Of a stretch of DNA of 64,000 nt, positions 46,624 through 58,132 are shown piece after piece. The notes below the pieces were generated by a model. That model did no database searches. It saw nothing but the letters and a program-made list of their open reading frames with translations, and was not told the origin of the DNA. Each line of letters opens with the position of its first letter. Within the stretch, counting starts at the first letter, position 1. Made by a program: the position numbers and the translations under genes. This DNA is from Glebionis coronaria (lineage: Eukaryota > Streptophyta > Magnoliopsida > Asterales > Asteraceae), in assembly GCA_025667525.1 (NCBI GenBank), contig CM046879.1, positions 384,919,039-384,983,038 of the forward strand, in the 5' to 3' direction.

Positions 46624-49206
46624 ACCCACCTTAATGAGAATTGCTCCGCAGTGCTCTTAAGGCAATTGCCCACCAAACTTGGTGATCCGGGTCGCTTCTT
46701 AATTCCTTGCAACTTCCCGGGAGTAGAGAATTGCATGGCCCTAGCCGATCTAGGTGCCAGTATAAACTTAATGCCTTTAAGTGTTTGGAAGCAATTATCT
46801 CTCCCCGAGCTAGTCCCCACCAAAATGACTTTGGAATTAGCCAACCGTACGGTTGCTTATCCAGTGGGGATAGCCGAAGATGTCTTTGTTGGCGTTGATA
46901 AATTCACCTTCCCGGAGGATTTTGTCGTCGTTGACTACGAGATGGACCCTCGTGTTCCATTAATCGTTGGACGTCCCTTCCTAAGGACCGGTCGCACTCT
47001 TATTGATGTAGCCGCAGGCGAAATAATCATGAGAGTTGGTGACGATAAAATTATCTTCAACATGGGTAAGATTTCTAAGCAACCTTATTCGTATGAGAGT
47101 GTTAATGCTATTGATGTTCTCGATGAGGCTTGTGAAGAACATTTTCATGATGCTTGCAAAAGTACTCTCTCTTCTCTACCCAATGTTGAGACCGTTGCCT
47201 CAATTGCTCCAGCATTGACTCCTTTTGGAGAAAGTGACTTGGATGATTTCGAAGCTAGCTTGGGTCCTCTCAATATTAAGTATGATAATTTGTCCACCAA
47301 TTGGTATGAAGATATTCGTACTATTGAGAGACTTCTCAATGAGGACCCGTTCTCTCCTCCTGCTCCTAAAGAGGTGACTAATGATGATCCATCGTTAGTT
47401 TCACCATCTATTGAGGCTCCTCCGACTCTCGAGCTTAAGGACCTACCTCCTCATCTTGAGTACGTTTTCCTGGAAGAAGACGAGAAGCTACCGGTCATCA
47501 TCGCAAAGGATCTGAAAGAAGACGAAAAAGCCCGACTTGTTGCCGTGTTGAAGAAGCATAAACGCGCTATCGCTTGGAAACTCTCCGACATCCGTGGAAT
47601 TGATCCTCACTTCTGCACACATAAAATTCTCATGGAGGACGACTTTAAGCCCACAATTCAAAATCAACGAAGGGTGAATCCTAAAGTACATGAAGTCATC
47701 AAAAAAGAGGTTATCAAACTTCTTTATGCGGGTATGATTTACCCTATTTCGGATTCACCATGGGTTAGTCCAGTCCATTGTGTGCCTAAGAAAGGCGGAA
47801 TCACCGTTGTGCCCAATGCAAACAACGAGTTGATTCCTACCCGTCTCGTTACTGGGTGGAGAGTTTGTATAGACTACCGCAAACTCAATGATGCCACGAG
47901 AAAGGATCATTTCCCTCTACCTTTTATGGACCAAATGCTTGAACGTTTAACGGGTAATGAATATTACTGCTTTCTTGATGGTTTCTCGGGTTATTTTCAA
48001 ATACCCATCGATCCCCAAGATCAAGAAAAGCCAACATTCACTTGTCCCTACGGCACATTTGCTTATAAAAGAATGCCTTTTGGCTTATGCAATGCCCCCG
48101 GGACTTTCCAAAGGTGCATGTTGGCTATCTTCCATGATATGGTTAAACAAACCATGGAAGTCTTCATGGATGATTTCTCGGTCTTCGGGGATTCCTTCTC
48201 TTCTTGGCTTGCCAATTTGGAACGTATGCTTAAGCGGTGCGAAGACACTCGCCTTGTTCTGAATTGGGAAAAATGCCATTTTATGGTAAAAGAAGGCATT
48301 GTGCTAGGACACAAAATCTTAAAAGCCGGTCTTGAAGTCGACCGTGCTAAAGTTGATGTCATAGCCAAATTACCTCCACCTTCAACCGTGAAGGGTGTGA
48401 GAAGTTTTCTGGGTCATGCGGGCTTCTATCGTCGATTCATTCAGGATTTCTCTAAAATCGCTCGCCCGATGACCCACCTCTTGGAAAAAGATACTCCTTT
48501 TATCTTTTCTAAAGAGTGTCTCGAAGCCTTCAATCTTCTAAAGGATAAGCTAACTAAGGCACCGGTCTTGGTTACCCCTAATTGGGAGCTGCCTTTTGAA
48601 TTGATGTGCGATGCTAGCGACTTTGCTATTGGTGCGGTTCTGGGCCAAAGAGTGAATAAACACTTCCAACCAATCCACTACGCTAGCAAAACAATGATGG
48701 GGGCTCAATTGCATTATACGACAACCGAAAAAGAGCTTTTAGCTGTTGTCTATGCTTTTCAGAAATTTCGCCCCTATCTTGTTTTATCCACCACCATCGT
48801 ATACACGGACCATTCCGCGTTGAAGTACTTGATGACTAAGAACGATTCTAAGCCAAGACTTCTTCGCTGGGTTTTACTCCTTCAAGAATTCAACATTGAA
48901 ATTCGTGACAAGAAGGGAGCCGAAAACCTGGCCGCGGATCATCTGAGCAGACTTGAGGATCCATATCAAGGGGATCATCCGAACAAAGAGATCAATGACT
49001 CTTTCACCCTTGAGACCTTAATGTCTATAAATCTCAATCTTGATGGCACCCCGTGGTTTGCGGACATTGCAAACTACTTAGCGGGTGGTATTCTCATCCA
49101 AGGGTTAACATCCCAACAAAAGAAGAAGTTCTTGAATGATGTTAAGACTTACTTTTGGGATGACCCTTATCTATTCAAACAGTGTGCTGATCTGATTATT
49201 CGTTGA
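46624..49206 (+). CDS. Element B pol: protease, RT, RNase H
   Basis: An 850-codon open stretch in the gag frame ([18 protein letters not shown] from 46657). Protease: [17 protein letters not shown] (DLGA in place of the D-S/T-G triad), [99 protein letters not shown] and the intact catalytic [14 protein letters not shown]. It continues with [19 protein letters not shown]. RNase [46 protein letters not shown]. The stretch ends at TGA 49204, where A has Arg. All RT and RNase H active-site residues are present, so this is the best candidate here for recently functional pol. Confidence 0.93.
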   Translation, partial: THLNENCSAVLLRQLPTKLGDPGRFLIPCNFPGVENCMALADLGASINLMPLSVWKQLSLPELVPTKMTLELANRTVAYPVGIAEDVFVGVDKFTFPEDFVVVDYEMDPRVPLIVGRPFLRTGRTLIDVAAGEIIMRVGDDKIIFNMGKISKQPYSYESVNAIDVLDEACEEHFHDACKSTLSSLPNVETVASIAPALTPFGESDLDDFEASLGPLNIKYDNLSTNWYEDIRTIERLLNEDPFSPPAPKEVTNDDPSLVSPSIEAPPTLELKDLPPHLEYVFLEEDEKLPVIIAKDLKEDEKARLVAVLKKHKRAIAWKLSDIRGIDPHFCTHKILMEDDFKPTIQNQRRVNPKVHEVIKKEVIKLLYAGMIYPISDSPWVSPVHCVPKKGGITVVPNANNELIPTRLVTGWRVCIDYRKLNDATRKDHFPLPFMDQMLERLTGNEYYCFLDGFSGYFQIPIDPQDQEKPTFTCPYGTFAYKRMPFGLCNAPGTFQRCMLAIFHDMVKQTMEVFMDDFSVFGDSFSSWLANLERMLKRCEDTRLVLNWEKCHFMVKEGIVLGHKILKAGLEVDRAKVDVIAKLPPPSTVKGVRSFLGHAGFYRRFIQDFSKIARPMTHLLEKDTPFIFSKECLEAFNLLKDKLTKAPVLVTPNWELPFELMCDASDFAIGAVLGQRVNKHFQPIHYASKTMMGAQLHYTTTEKELLAVVYAFQKFRPYLVLSTTIVYTDHSALKYLMTKNDSKPRLLRWVLLLQEFNIEIRDKKGAENLAADHLSRLEDPYQGDHPNKEINDSFTLETLMSINLNLDGTPWFADIANYLAGGILIQGLTSQQKKKFLNDVKTYFWDDPYLFKQCADLIIR

Positions 49207-50336
49207 TGTGTTGACGGACCGGCAGCTTTTGACATCCTCCAAGCTTGCCACAAAGGACCCACCGGTGGTCACTTTGGTCCCAACTACACCGCTAAGAAAG
49301 TGTTTGATTCTGGATTCTACTGGCCACCATTTATCGTGACGCTCACGAAATGGTTAAGCATTGTGATGCTTGCCAACGTCAAGGCAAGATCACACATAAG
49401 GATGAGATGCCTCAAAATTTCATACAGGAATGTGAAATATTTGATATATGGGGCATCGACTTTATGGGGCCATTTCCATCATCCAAAGGGAACAAGTACA
49501 TCCTCGTCGCTGTCGACTACGTCTCTAAATGGGTTGAAGCTAAGGCTCTTCCTACGAATGACGCGAGGGTTGTTGTGAACTTTTTGAAGCAGCTTTTCGC
49601 TCGATTTGGCGTTCCTCGTGCTATTATTAGTGACCGCGGGACTCATTTTTGCAACGATCAATTTGCACGAGTCATGGCAAAGTATGGTGTCAATCACCGT
49701 CTTTCCACCGCCTATCATCCCCAAACTAATGGGCAAGCTGAGATTTCCAATCGTGGCTTGAAGAGAATTTTGGAGCGTACTGTGGGAGAGCATCGCGCCG
49801 CGTGGGCCGATAAGTTAGATGATGCTCTGTGGGCTTTTCGTACTGCTTACAAGACCCCGATCGGTTGTACACCTTATCGTCTTGTGTACGGGAAAGCCTG
49901 CCACCTACCCATCGAGCTGGAACATAAGGCGCACTGGGCCTTGAAGTGGGCTAACTTCGACATCAACAAAGCCGGTGATCATCGCAAGGTTCAACTCAAC
50001 GAGCTAAATGAACTGAGGAATGAAGCTTATGAGAACTCACTGATCTACAAGGAGAAGACGAAGATGATCCACGATGCTAAAATCAAGAACCGAGAGTTCC
50101 ACGTTGGTGATCAAGTCTTACTCTTTAACTCTCGGTTGAAGATCTTCTTTGGCAAGTTGAAGAGCCGTTGGTCTGGTCCATTCACCGTCGCCAAAGTCTT
50201 TCCATATGGGACCATTGAGCTTTCTCACCCGAATGGGCCCAATTTCAAGGTGAATGGCCAGCGTCTGAAGCTATACTTTGGTGAGGACATCTCTCAAGAG
50301 ATGATTCCATCCCTCACCACGTTCCCCATGAACTAA
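49207..50336 (+). pseudogene. Element B pol: integrase
   Basis: The zinc region starts in the pol frame ([14 protein letters not shown]). A 1-bp deletion near 49325 (the same position reads WPTIYRDAH in A) then moves the rest into another frame, open 49350-50336. HHCC completed by [10 protein letters not shown]. Core: [12 protein letters not shown] (Asp), [11 protein letters not shown] (Asp), [13 protein letters not shown] (Glu, 35 residues after the second Asp): all three catalytic residues are intact, unlike A. C-terminal [18 protein letters not shown] and [13 protein letters not shown]; no chromodomain visible. It ends at TAA 50334. Confidence 0.92.
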
Positions 50337-52360
50337 AATTGGGTCGAGTCAGGCTCATGACTCGGTGAACAAAAACAAGCGCTTCTTGGGAGGCAACCCG
50401 TGTTCTATCCTTTACTGCTTTCATAATAAGTGTAGGGGGAGCCCCGCATATGTTTGTGGTCTTGTTTCTTGTGCTGTGTAGGGATTAAAACTGCAAAGAT
50501 CCACCTTGATGACTTTTGACGAACCGTGAGACCGTGTTCCTATCTTCCCGGTTCTATCCTAAACTCTTGTGATTCAATATTTCATATTCTATATATTCAC
50601 ATTGAATTCACTTTAGTTGTCCTTTCCTTAGCAAGATTTAAACAAAGTACACAATGTCCTAAGTGTAGGGGAGTTTACTCCCACATGCTTAAACATTGAG
50701 GACAATGTTTATCTCAAGTGTAGGGGGGACTTCTATCGAAGTAAGTGGTCTTTTCCATGAATTTGCCCTCATTTTAACCGGAAAATTTGATTTTTCGACA
50801 TTTTTCAAAATTTTTAATCTATTTTGGCCTAGTTGTATAGTTGTATTTGCCTTTGTTATGTTTATTTTCTCTCCATTGCTAGAATAGTTTTTCAATAAAG
50901 TGGTTTTAGATTTTTCTTAGTCGTGAACATTTTGACTCAACCGGAGTTTACTTACCTAAGTTTACTCTAGCTAGTATCCTTAACGTGTTTAAGTCAAGTT
51001 TTGCTAGGCTTTTATATAAGGAGCTATAAAACGCGAAAGTCTTAACTCTCACGGGTTAAGAACAAGAACTTTTCGCAAGTTCCTATAATTGATCCTAGAG
51101 AGTTGTTTATCAAGGGAACTTTAAAATGCAATTTCTAAACTTGAAAAAGTCCAAGAATTTGCAAGATCCTATAGGCAACTCGAAAACCCAAAACTTTGAT
51201 TTAATAGGCTAAGCATCCACGAGTCTCATTCCTTGAGATTTTAAACTGTGGAGAACGAGAGATGATAGAGTCAATTATAAGTTCGGTATTCTTTCGTGAA
51301 TTTATGTGAGTTAATTATAAGCCTATTCTCCCTCCGCTTGTTAGTAAATTTATCTGCTAATAAATAAGGTTGTACGATTTAAAAGGTTACTTAGCTTCTA
51401 TCCCCAGATCGTTTAAAAGTTGCTCGGTACGGATTAGAGTTCATATCCAAGGCATAACTTATTGAAGCGGGATGCGAAGATTGGCGAGTCCGAAAAGGCC
51501 CTAACAAGGCATGAGGGCTACATTTTGTTGCTAAAGATCCAAAAGTGATGTGAAGAATCATTTATCAAAAATCAATATGAAGGATCGAGACACACGACGA
51601 AAAGCAAAAACTCCCCAAAAGTCATGGAGAAGTCTATCCGAAAAGACCCTAACAAGGTATGAGGATAAATAGATCCAAGTCCTAAAAGGAGGCGGATAGT
51701 TGTATATCAAAGTCCAAAATAAAGATTGGAGAAAAATGAAGAAGTCGTGGTCTAAAGATGAAGAATCTCTCAAAACTTCAAGTGAAGAAATTCCTATTAT
51801 GAAGATAAGACCATTATTTCAAGAACGTCTCTCAAGATTCGAAGTATGAAGTCCCTGCCAAATATCGGTCCGAGAAAGGTCTCAAATCGCGAAGCGAGTT
51901 ATGCCAAGATATGAACTTTATGAGGTCCCGAGAAGCAGTTTTAAAAGATTTGGTCCTTTAGCTAACTATTGATTAAATCGTTCACTTTATTTTCGGACTA
52001 AATAACTATCGAAATAAGTCAAACAATGCATCCTCGTGATCATTCAAGACAAAAATAAAATATAAGAGATACACCTAGGAATAAGGGAGTCTAAGTGAAT
52101 AATTGGCCCACATGAGTTCGTGATAGTTTGCTAACTTATAATAACAATGATCTCGTTTTTAAGCTTGGTATGGGGAACGTGAAACTTGAGGATGATAAAC
52201 GTTCATGGCCGCCAAAACCCAATGTAAGTTTTTAATTTCTTTACTTATTTCTATCTTTTATGTTTAGTATTTAATAAAGGCCAAGGTGGGTTATTTATGA
52301 TGGAAAATGTAAACCGTGCTTTAAAATTAATGCATTGCATGAGGGCATTGTAATGGTCAA
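50337..52360 (+). other. Element B 3' non-coding region
   Basis: About 2 kb without a gene and without an envelope-like ORF. It begins with the stem-loop at 50345-50364 and the word aaaacaagcgcttcttggg. A second purine tract (agtgtaggggggac) is near 50725. Shared blocks with A and C lie at 51240-51375 and 52010-52200. Two copies of a 27-bp motif lie at 51490-51516 and 51638-51664. Confidence 0.7.
50345..50364 (+). other. Post-pol stem-loop in B
   Basis: CGAGTCA, loop ggctca, TGACTCG; eight bases after the integrase stop codon. It matches A at 38145-38164. C keeps a shorter version at 30264 (CGAG, six bases, CTCG). Confidence 0.65.
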
Positions 52361-52372
52361 GTGTAGGGGATT
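52361..52372 (+). promoter_or_regulatory. Polypurine tract of element B
   Basis: GTGTAGGGGATT directly before TAATAAG of the 3' LTR; A has the same tract. Confidence 0.8.
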
Positions 52373-54049
52373 TAATAAGTGTGAAAACACTTATCCTTTT
52401 ACCACTTATTTCCAATAATAACAAGACCAAAACGTGTGATTTATGTCGTAAAAGTCGGAATTATGCGTGGTTTGTGTTTTTATTGTGTTTTAGGACCAAA
52501 ATATTAAAAAGGAAGAAAACACGGGCTTTCACGGGCTTTTATCAAAGAAAACGGGAAAAGACGAAGTCAAAAGATCAAGAGTGCAAAAAGAATGGAAGTC
52601 CAAGGCCTATTCTGAAGATTTATCGAAGAAAAAGTCAAAAGACGGAAGTTTAACAAAGTCGAAGAACTTAAGTCTAATAGAAGAAGAAAATTAAAAGACA
52701 AGTTCAAATCCCGAGACGACAAAGACGAAGAATTAAAGTCGAGTCGAGAAAACGTGAAGAAAGCAAGAAAGAAGATACAACACATGCACTCCTTCCACCT
52801 TCCCTATAAATACCCTCCTAATAGTCATTAGGAGAGGAGTTAGAGTTTTTATTTAATTTTTCACTTTTTCTTAGTTTTCTCTAGTTTTAGAGAGAGAAAG
52901 TCTTAAACTTTCTCTCACTAAATTTCATCTTTTTCTTAATCTTTCAAGATTAAACACTTTGTATTGCTTAGTTTTATTAATCAAGTTCTATTTTAAGCTT
53001 TTATTTCTTAATCTCATTCTACTTTTCTTTGATTTAAGGTTGATTTTGGTGCGATTATCATATGATCCGTGTTGTTCTAATTGATTTCGTGCTTAAAAAG
53101 TTAATCTTTTGATCATTTTATAAGTTTTCATTTGATTAAGCTTTAAGACTTTTTGTGCTTATTGGCTTATTTTTATGATTAGCTTATTTACTTTATAAAA
53201 ATATTCCTTAAAAAGTTTATGTTTTTATTGTTTAATCTAAAAAGTTGATTAATTTCGAGTCAAATAAGTTGATCAAAGTGCTTATTTGATTTGGTTTTGT
53301 CATTGATTCGGGTTGGTTTTGGTATTAGCTTATTAAAGTTAGCTTATTACCTAACTTACCCGATTTCCCCCATTTTCGGAAAGGTACTATAACCCTTTTC
53401 CGATTGCTGCCCTTTCCGACCAAACGCACCATCCCTTTTCTGATTGATCTAATCAGAAAAGGGTTTTGTCTTTCCGATTTGCCCATTGTTGCGTATTCCG
53501 ATTGATAGTCTTGCTTGATATTCTGATCAGGATCTCGTTTGTGCATTCCGATTGTTAGCCTTGCGTCCCATATTCCGACGGTGAGTCTTTCGTTTATTCT
53601 GATTGGGATTGTTAGCTGCATTCCGATTTGACCCTTCCCCATATTCCGATTGGGCGCATCATCACCACTTTCCGATCAACCGATCGGAAAACATTCCGAT
53701 CGGGACTCCTTTTGGGCTCATTCCGATTGTTTGCTTTGTTTGATTCTCCGACCTTACTTTCTTTTAGTAATCTTCTAAGTGTTAGTTTTTATTAAGTGAT
53801 AAAGCATTTTTCTAATCTTATCTTTATGTTGAGCTAGCATTTATTTTACTCGTCATTTAGAATTAATCTTTTAACTTCCCTTTTACTCATCGACACTTTA
53901 ATCACTTGCTAATAGTTTAAAATTAGATAAACAAACCAAACCATTCTCTTGATTCACCAAAAGACAATTGAGTCGCACTTAAGACCGGTTTTCAATTCGA
54001 AAAGATTCGGACGATAAGATTTTTTACCTAGCCAAAAGCAAAGTATTAA
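52373..54049 (+). repeat. Element B 3' LTR (1677 bp)
   Basis: Same ends as the 5' LTR. The extra bases come from a tandem copy of cacgggcttt (near 52521) and a ~36-bp segment near 53107. Several differences are C-to-T or G-to-A changes within the CpG of the TTCCGA array, as expected of methylated DNA. Confidence 0.94.
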
Positions 54050-54054
54050 TAGGT

Positions 54055-55070
54055 ACCGTATGCTGCATTAACATTCTCAGAAGGGTAGTCTTGGGTGGCG
54101 GTACAAGTGGTGTAAGAGTGAGGACCCCCGCAGATTTCAAATTGTTGGCTGACAGCATTGACTTGAGCGTTTTTAGCGTTGATGTTGTTGGTGTTACTAG
54201 CGGTTTGGGTAGCAATCGATTCAAGAAGCGCAGTGATTTTGTCAAGTCGCTTGTCGTTATCACTAGTACTAGCACTAGCGGCATTGGTCCGCACACTCTT
54301 GGTTTGCACACGAGACTTATTCTCAATGATATCCCAAGCGGCATTGGAAGTCTTAACCAAAATATTACCCCCCGAGGCACTGTTTAGTGACTCTTGGTCA
54401 TTCATGCTTAAACCATTATAAAAAGTGTTAATTTGGTGCACTTTGGTAAAACCATGTTGTGGGCATTTTCTTAAAAGATCTTTGAAACGATCCCAAGATT
54501 CACTAAACGACTCATCGTACTTTTGTTCAAAATTGATAATTTCATTCCGCAAAGCGGTAGTACGAGAGGGTGGGAAAAAGTAGTTTATAAACTTGGTCTC
54601 CAAATCCATCCACGTAAGAATACTTTGTGGCGGTTCTTTAGTAAGCCAATGCCGGGCTTGTCCCTCTAAGGAGAAAGGAAAAAGTTGCAAACGGATTACC
54701 TCTTGTGGAACACCATTGAATTTGACCGTATGAGTTGCAGGAATCTCTTGATGTGGTCATGTGGATCATTAATGGTACGCCCCAAGAATGGTTGAGCAGA
54801 GACCATCTGGATAAAGCCGGATTTGAGCTCAAAGTTGTTGGCTGCAATCGCGGGTATAACAATTGGATCATTGTTGCCCTCCACATGTGCTTGTAACAGT
54901 TCAATCATAGGGCGATTATCTGGTAGAGGCTCATTGTTGAGAGGTGGATTGTTATTGTTGTTGTTATTATTGTTGTTGAGAGGTGGGTTATTGTTGTTGT
55001 TTTGTACACCGGCCATGTCTAAGTCTTCGAGAGGCTCGGGCTCTTGATAAGACGTGGATCGTGTACGCAT
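54055..55070 (-). pseudogene. Element A gag, first part
   Basis: Start ATG at 55070 on the minus strand (MRTRSTSYQEPEPLEDLDM), followed by two poly-Asn runs from GTT/AAC microsatellites, IVIPAIAANNFELKSGFI and DPHDHIKRFLQL. A frameshift near 54740 moves the rest into another frame: MQLFPFSLEGQARHWLTKEP, ILTWMDLETKFINYFFPPS, FSESWDRFKDLLRKCPQHG, VHQINTFYNGLSMNDQ. The zinc-knuckle-like CGGPHSYTTC is next, and the frame ends against element B. The remainder is at 42808. Confidence 0.9.
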
Positions 55071-55260
55071 GCACCTGCAAAAGAACTAACAAAGCAAACA
55101 AGAAATATTTTTGGTTTTTATGGTTTTTTAATTTGTTTTAGGATTTTTGAAAATTTTATATTTTTTTGGATTTTTGAAAAGTTTTATGAAAAAGTAACGT
55201 TCACGGCGAACGGATCCCAAAATCCAAGTTCTCACAAAAAATGGTAATCTTAACGAGAAG

Positions 55261-55277
55261 AGACGGCAGCGGCGCCA
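55261..55277 (-). promoter_or_regulatory. Primer-binding site of A
   Basis: Minus-strand TGGCGCCGCTGCCGTCT, two bases inside the 5' LTR. The first 14 bases match B and C; the end differs. A ~190-base leader separates it from gag. Confidence 0.82.
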
Positions 55278-55279
55278 TT

Positions 55280-56774
55280 TGATACACGCGTTTTTGCAAT
55301 GGGGTTCTAGATTTAATCTCGGAATCTCCTCGAATTGATCACAACTAAAAGTGGAATGATTTGTTCTTGGTGACAAAAAGTGGGTTTGGTTTTCTATTCT
55401 ACTAAAAAGGTAAATGCATGAAGTAAATAAAGATTTAAACCAAAACAATTACTTAAATAAAACTTAGATTTAAATTAAACAGTTAAATGACAAAACAATA
55501 AAACAAACTTACTGAAAATATGGTGCTATCCGGAATAATGACCTTGCGGAATATTTAAAGCTATGCGGAATAATGAAGTCTATGCGGAATAAAACACTAC
55601 TCGGAATAATGATGGCTATGCGGAATACTAGTCTATTCGAAATAAGAATCCCTATGCGGAATAAATGCCTACTCGGAATAATGAGATCATGCGGAATAAT
55701 AAGTCTTATGCGGAATAAAACATTACTCGGAATAATGATGGCTATGCGGAATGACTAAATATTCCGAATAAGAGAAAAGGCCAAAAGACCATCCGGAATA
55801 TATAAATATTCCGAATAAGGGTGAAATGAAGCCGACTATCCGGAATAAGAAAACATTCCGAATAAGGGAAAAAGTTAACAACTATTCGGAATAAACTGGA
55901 ATGAAGAACAGAAACAAGCGCAAGAACAGGGGAACGCAAATTTTAACCCAATCGAACCAAATAAACGAAAAGGTTTTAACCAAACTAACCAACGACTATC
56001 TATTAACCATAAGAATCAAATCCCAATCATAAAAACACAAAATCAACAACTTTTTAAGATCAAAACTCAACTAAATAAGAACTTAAGAACTTTGAATAAA
56101 AAGATGATGATGAACAAGAGGAATGAAAAGATTAAATGAAAACTTGTATTGATGATTAAGATTCAATAAACAAAATGAGAGGATTACACTTACACAATTC
56201 AAGAAGAAATCAAAGAAGATGAAAACCACTCCTTAAGGGAGATGGTTCTTCCTACGAACTAGGAAAAGAGTAACTGAAAGAAAAACTAAAAACTAGGTGC
56301 TAAATTTTGTGAGGGTGATTCCCTTATATAGGCTAAGTGGTTGGTTGGTGAGTGGTCTTTCTCCCTTTCTTCTTGTCTTCTCGTCTTTTCAGAAAAGTTG
56401 ACGTTTTCGATTCTGATTCGGGATTTGTCGACGATTAAATTCAACTCGTCTTTTAATTTCTTCGTTTAATAGACTTGAGTTTCTTCGACATATGTAAATC
56501 TTCCATCTTTGGTCCTTTTTTCGATAAATCTTCAAATAGGCCCATTGACTTCAAATCTTTTGCATCTCTTGGACAATAGACTTCGTCTTGAGTCCTTTTC
56601 CTTGATAAAACCCGTGCAATCCCATGTTTTCTTCAATATTCATCCGGTTGGCTCTGAAAACACAATAGACACAAAAACCACGCATAATTCTAAACAAATG
56701 ATATTAAACACGCGTTTTGGTCTTGTTTTAGTAAGAAATAAGTGGTAAAAGGATGGGTGTTTTCACACCTATCA
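55280..56774 (-). repeat. Element A 5' LTR (1495 bp)
   Basis: Minus-strand start TGATAGGTGTGAAAACACCC, end ...GCGTGTATCA next to the primer site. It carries the CGGAATA array (55528-55890) and the TATATAA box (plus 56324-56330). About 30 differences from the other LTR by eye. Confidence 0.92.
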
Positions 56775-56779
56775 GTTTT

Positions 56780-58132
56780 GCTTTAATCTAGATCATTTTA
56801 AGTTTACATTTGTGTTTTTGTGTTAAGTTGAGTACTAGTTTTAAGTTTTATAAATAGAAAAAATAAATTTAAAAAAAAGAGACTGGCCAGGACTCGAACC
56901 TGCGCCATCTCTTCCACACACCAACGTGACAACCAGTTGCCATAGGGTCTTTGACTGGTTATCCTTTGGTTTCTTTAATACTTAAGGTTTATTTGCTTAG
57001 GGCTTATTAATATAAGCTGTGAGTTAATAAGCTATTTCCAGCTTATTTACGTGGAATTTTTCTTTCTTTTGATTTTTCCCTTGTTGGTCATAGTATTTAA
57101 GACTTTTTGGCATAAAAACCTTATTTTTCACGTTTGTATTTAGTTTATTAGGATTATTTTTAGTTTTAACTTTAGAAAGTAATGAAAAAATAGGAAAAAG
57201 AATTTTAAAAATCTGAAAAAATAGTTTTTAAGTTTTTAATTAGTATTTTGAGGTTTACATCCATTAAAGTTTTTAAATTGACTTATTTTATATTTTATTT
57301 AATTTTAGGTTTTTTAAGAATCTTGAAAATTTAATATAAAATTATTAAAAAGGTTTGGGAAACTTTTGTTTGCATTTTTATCTTAGTTACATTTTTCTTG
57401 GTTTTAGGTAATTTTTTAGAAATTTTTTATAAACTTTGGATTTTTAATTGTTTTATTATTATTTTATTATTAAAATTAAAAGTTAGTTTTTTTCTAGTTT
57501 TTTCATTTTTCCTAGTTCAATACATTAAGTTAGGAATTTTAAAATTTTTAGAATATTTTTATTGTCATTAGATTAATTTTTATAATTATTTTAAGTTTTA
57601 ATTGTTTTTAATTAGTTTTAATTAATTTTAAAATTTTCAAAAATAGTTTCAAATTAAGTTAGGGTATTTTAGAGGTTTACAAAGTGAAAAAAATCTCATT
57701 TTAGGCTTTTTGTTAATTAAATTGATTTTAGGGCTTTAATTAGCATTAAAAAAATCATTATTTAATTAAATAAAAGGTTTGGGTGATTTTTGATTCTTTG
57801 TAAACTCTAAATACATTATTTAGGATTTATTGTAATTTTCTAGGAATTTTTAGAGTAAATTTTTAATTTTTGTGCCTTTTTACGGTTTTACGTGAACGAC
57901 CTTTTCGTCTTAGTTTAATTCGTCATCGTAACCGTCATTCTCTTCTTATCTCATTTCTATTTTCTTTCTCATAATCATATAATCACATATTAATCATTTC
58001 TTAACACACACACCAAGCCTCCTTGAGAACGATCCCCACTTTGGGTCATAACGCGTGATTTTCCTAAATCACTTGTTAATACTTACCTTAATTACGCTCT
58101 TTTTCCTAAAAAACGTATTTTTACAACTATCA
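56780..58132 (+). repeat. Element C 3' LTR, right part
   Basis: It matches about 24821-26175 of the 5' LTR after the insertion point of A. It includes the tRNA-like segment (minus 56880-56950, B-box at plus 56890-56900, then a run of T on the minus strand) and ends CAACTATCA. The CCTGT duplication and element D pol follow. Confidence 0.92.

Larger units (their letters stand above)
42814..54049 (+). mobile_element. Element B: Athila-like Gypsy, plus strand, youngest of the nest
   Basis: An 11,236-bp complete element: 5' LTR 42814-44440, primer site, gag-protease-RT-RNase H-integrase in essentially one frame (44692-50336), a 2-kb non-coding 3' region, purine tract and 3' LTR 52373-54049. LTR ends are TAATAAG...AGTATTA. 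About 20 substitutions by eye separate the LTRs (~1.2 percent), plus two indels. Coding damage is light: three stops (45040, 46621, 49204) and one 1-bp deletion (~49325). The proteins are close to those of A, in opposite orientation. Confidence 0.94.
34737..56774 (-). mobile_element. Element A: Athila-like Gypsy, minus strand, split by element B
   Basis: On the minus strand: 5' LTR 56774-55280, primer site, gag, [element B], rest of gag, protease, RT, RNase H, integrase, a ~1.9-kb non-coding 3' region, purine tract and 3' LTR 36230-34737. LTRs are 1495 and 1494 bp, with about 30 substitutions by eye (~2 percent). The duplication is GTTTT. Without B it is 10.8 kb. Frameshifts and stops disable it, and the integrase catalytic Glu is changed to Lys. 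Confidence 0.92.
22153..58132 (+). mobile_element. Element C: Athila-like Gypsy with 4-kb LTRs, no RT or integrase
   Basis: Once the insertion of A (and B within it) is removed, C is about 13.9 kb: 5' LTR 4023 bp, interior 5.9 kb and 3' LTR about 4016 bp. It has a TGGCGCC-type primer site, a purine tract before the 3' LTR and the CCTGT duplication. The interior codes only for a broken gag and an aspartic protease. No RT, RNase H or integrase is present, so it looks non-autonomous. LTR ends are TGATGAG...ATCA. The gag, protease and 3' non-coding sequence resemble those of A and B. Confidence 0.9.

Noticed and set aside
58055..58132. Apparent start of the D pol segment
   Set aside because: It lies in the C LTR; the true pol sequence begins at the CCTGT duplication (58133).
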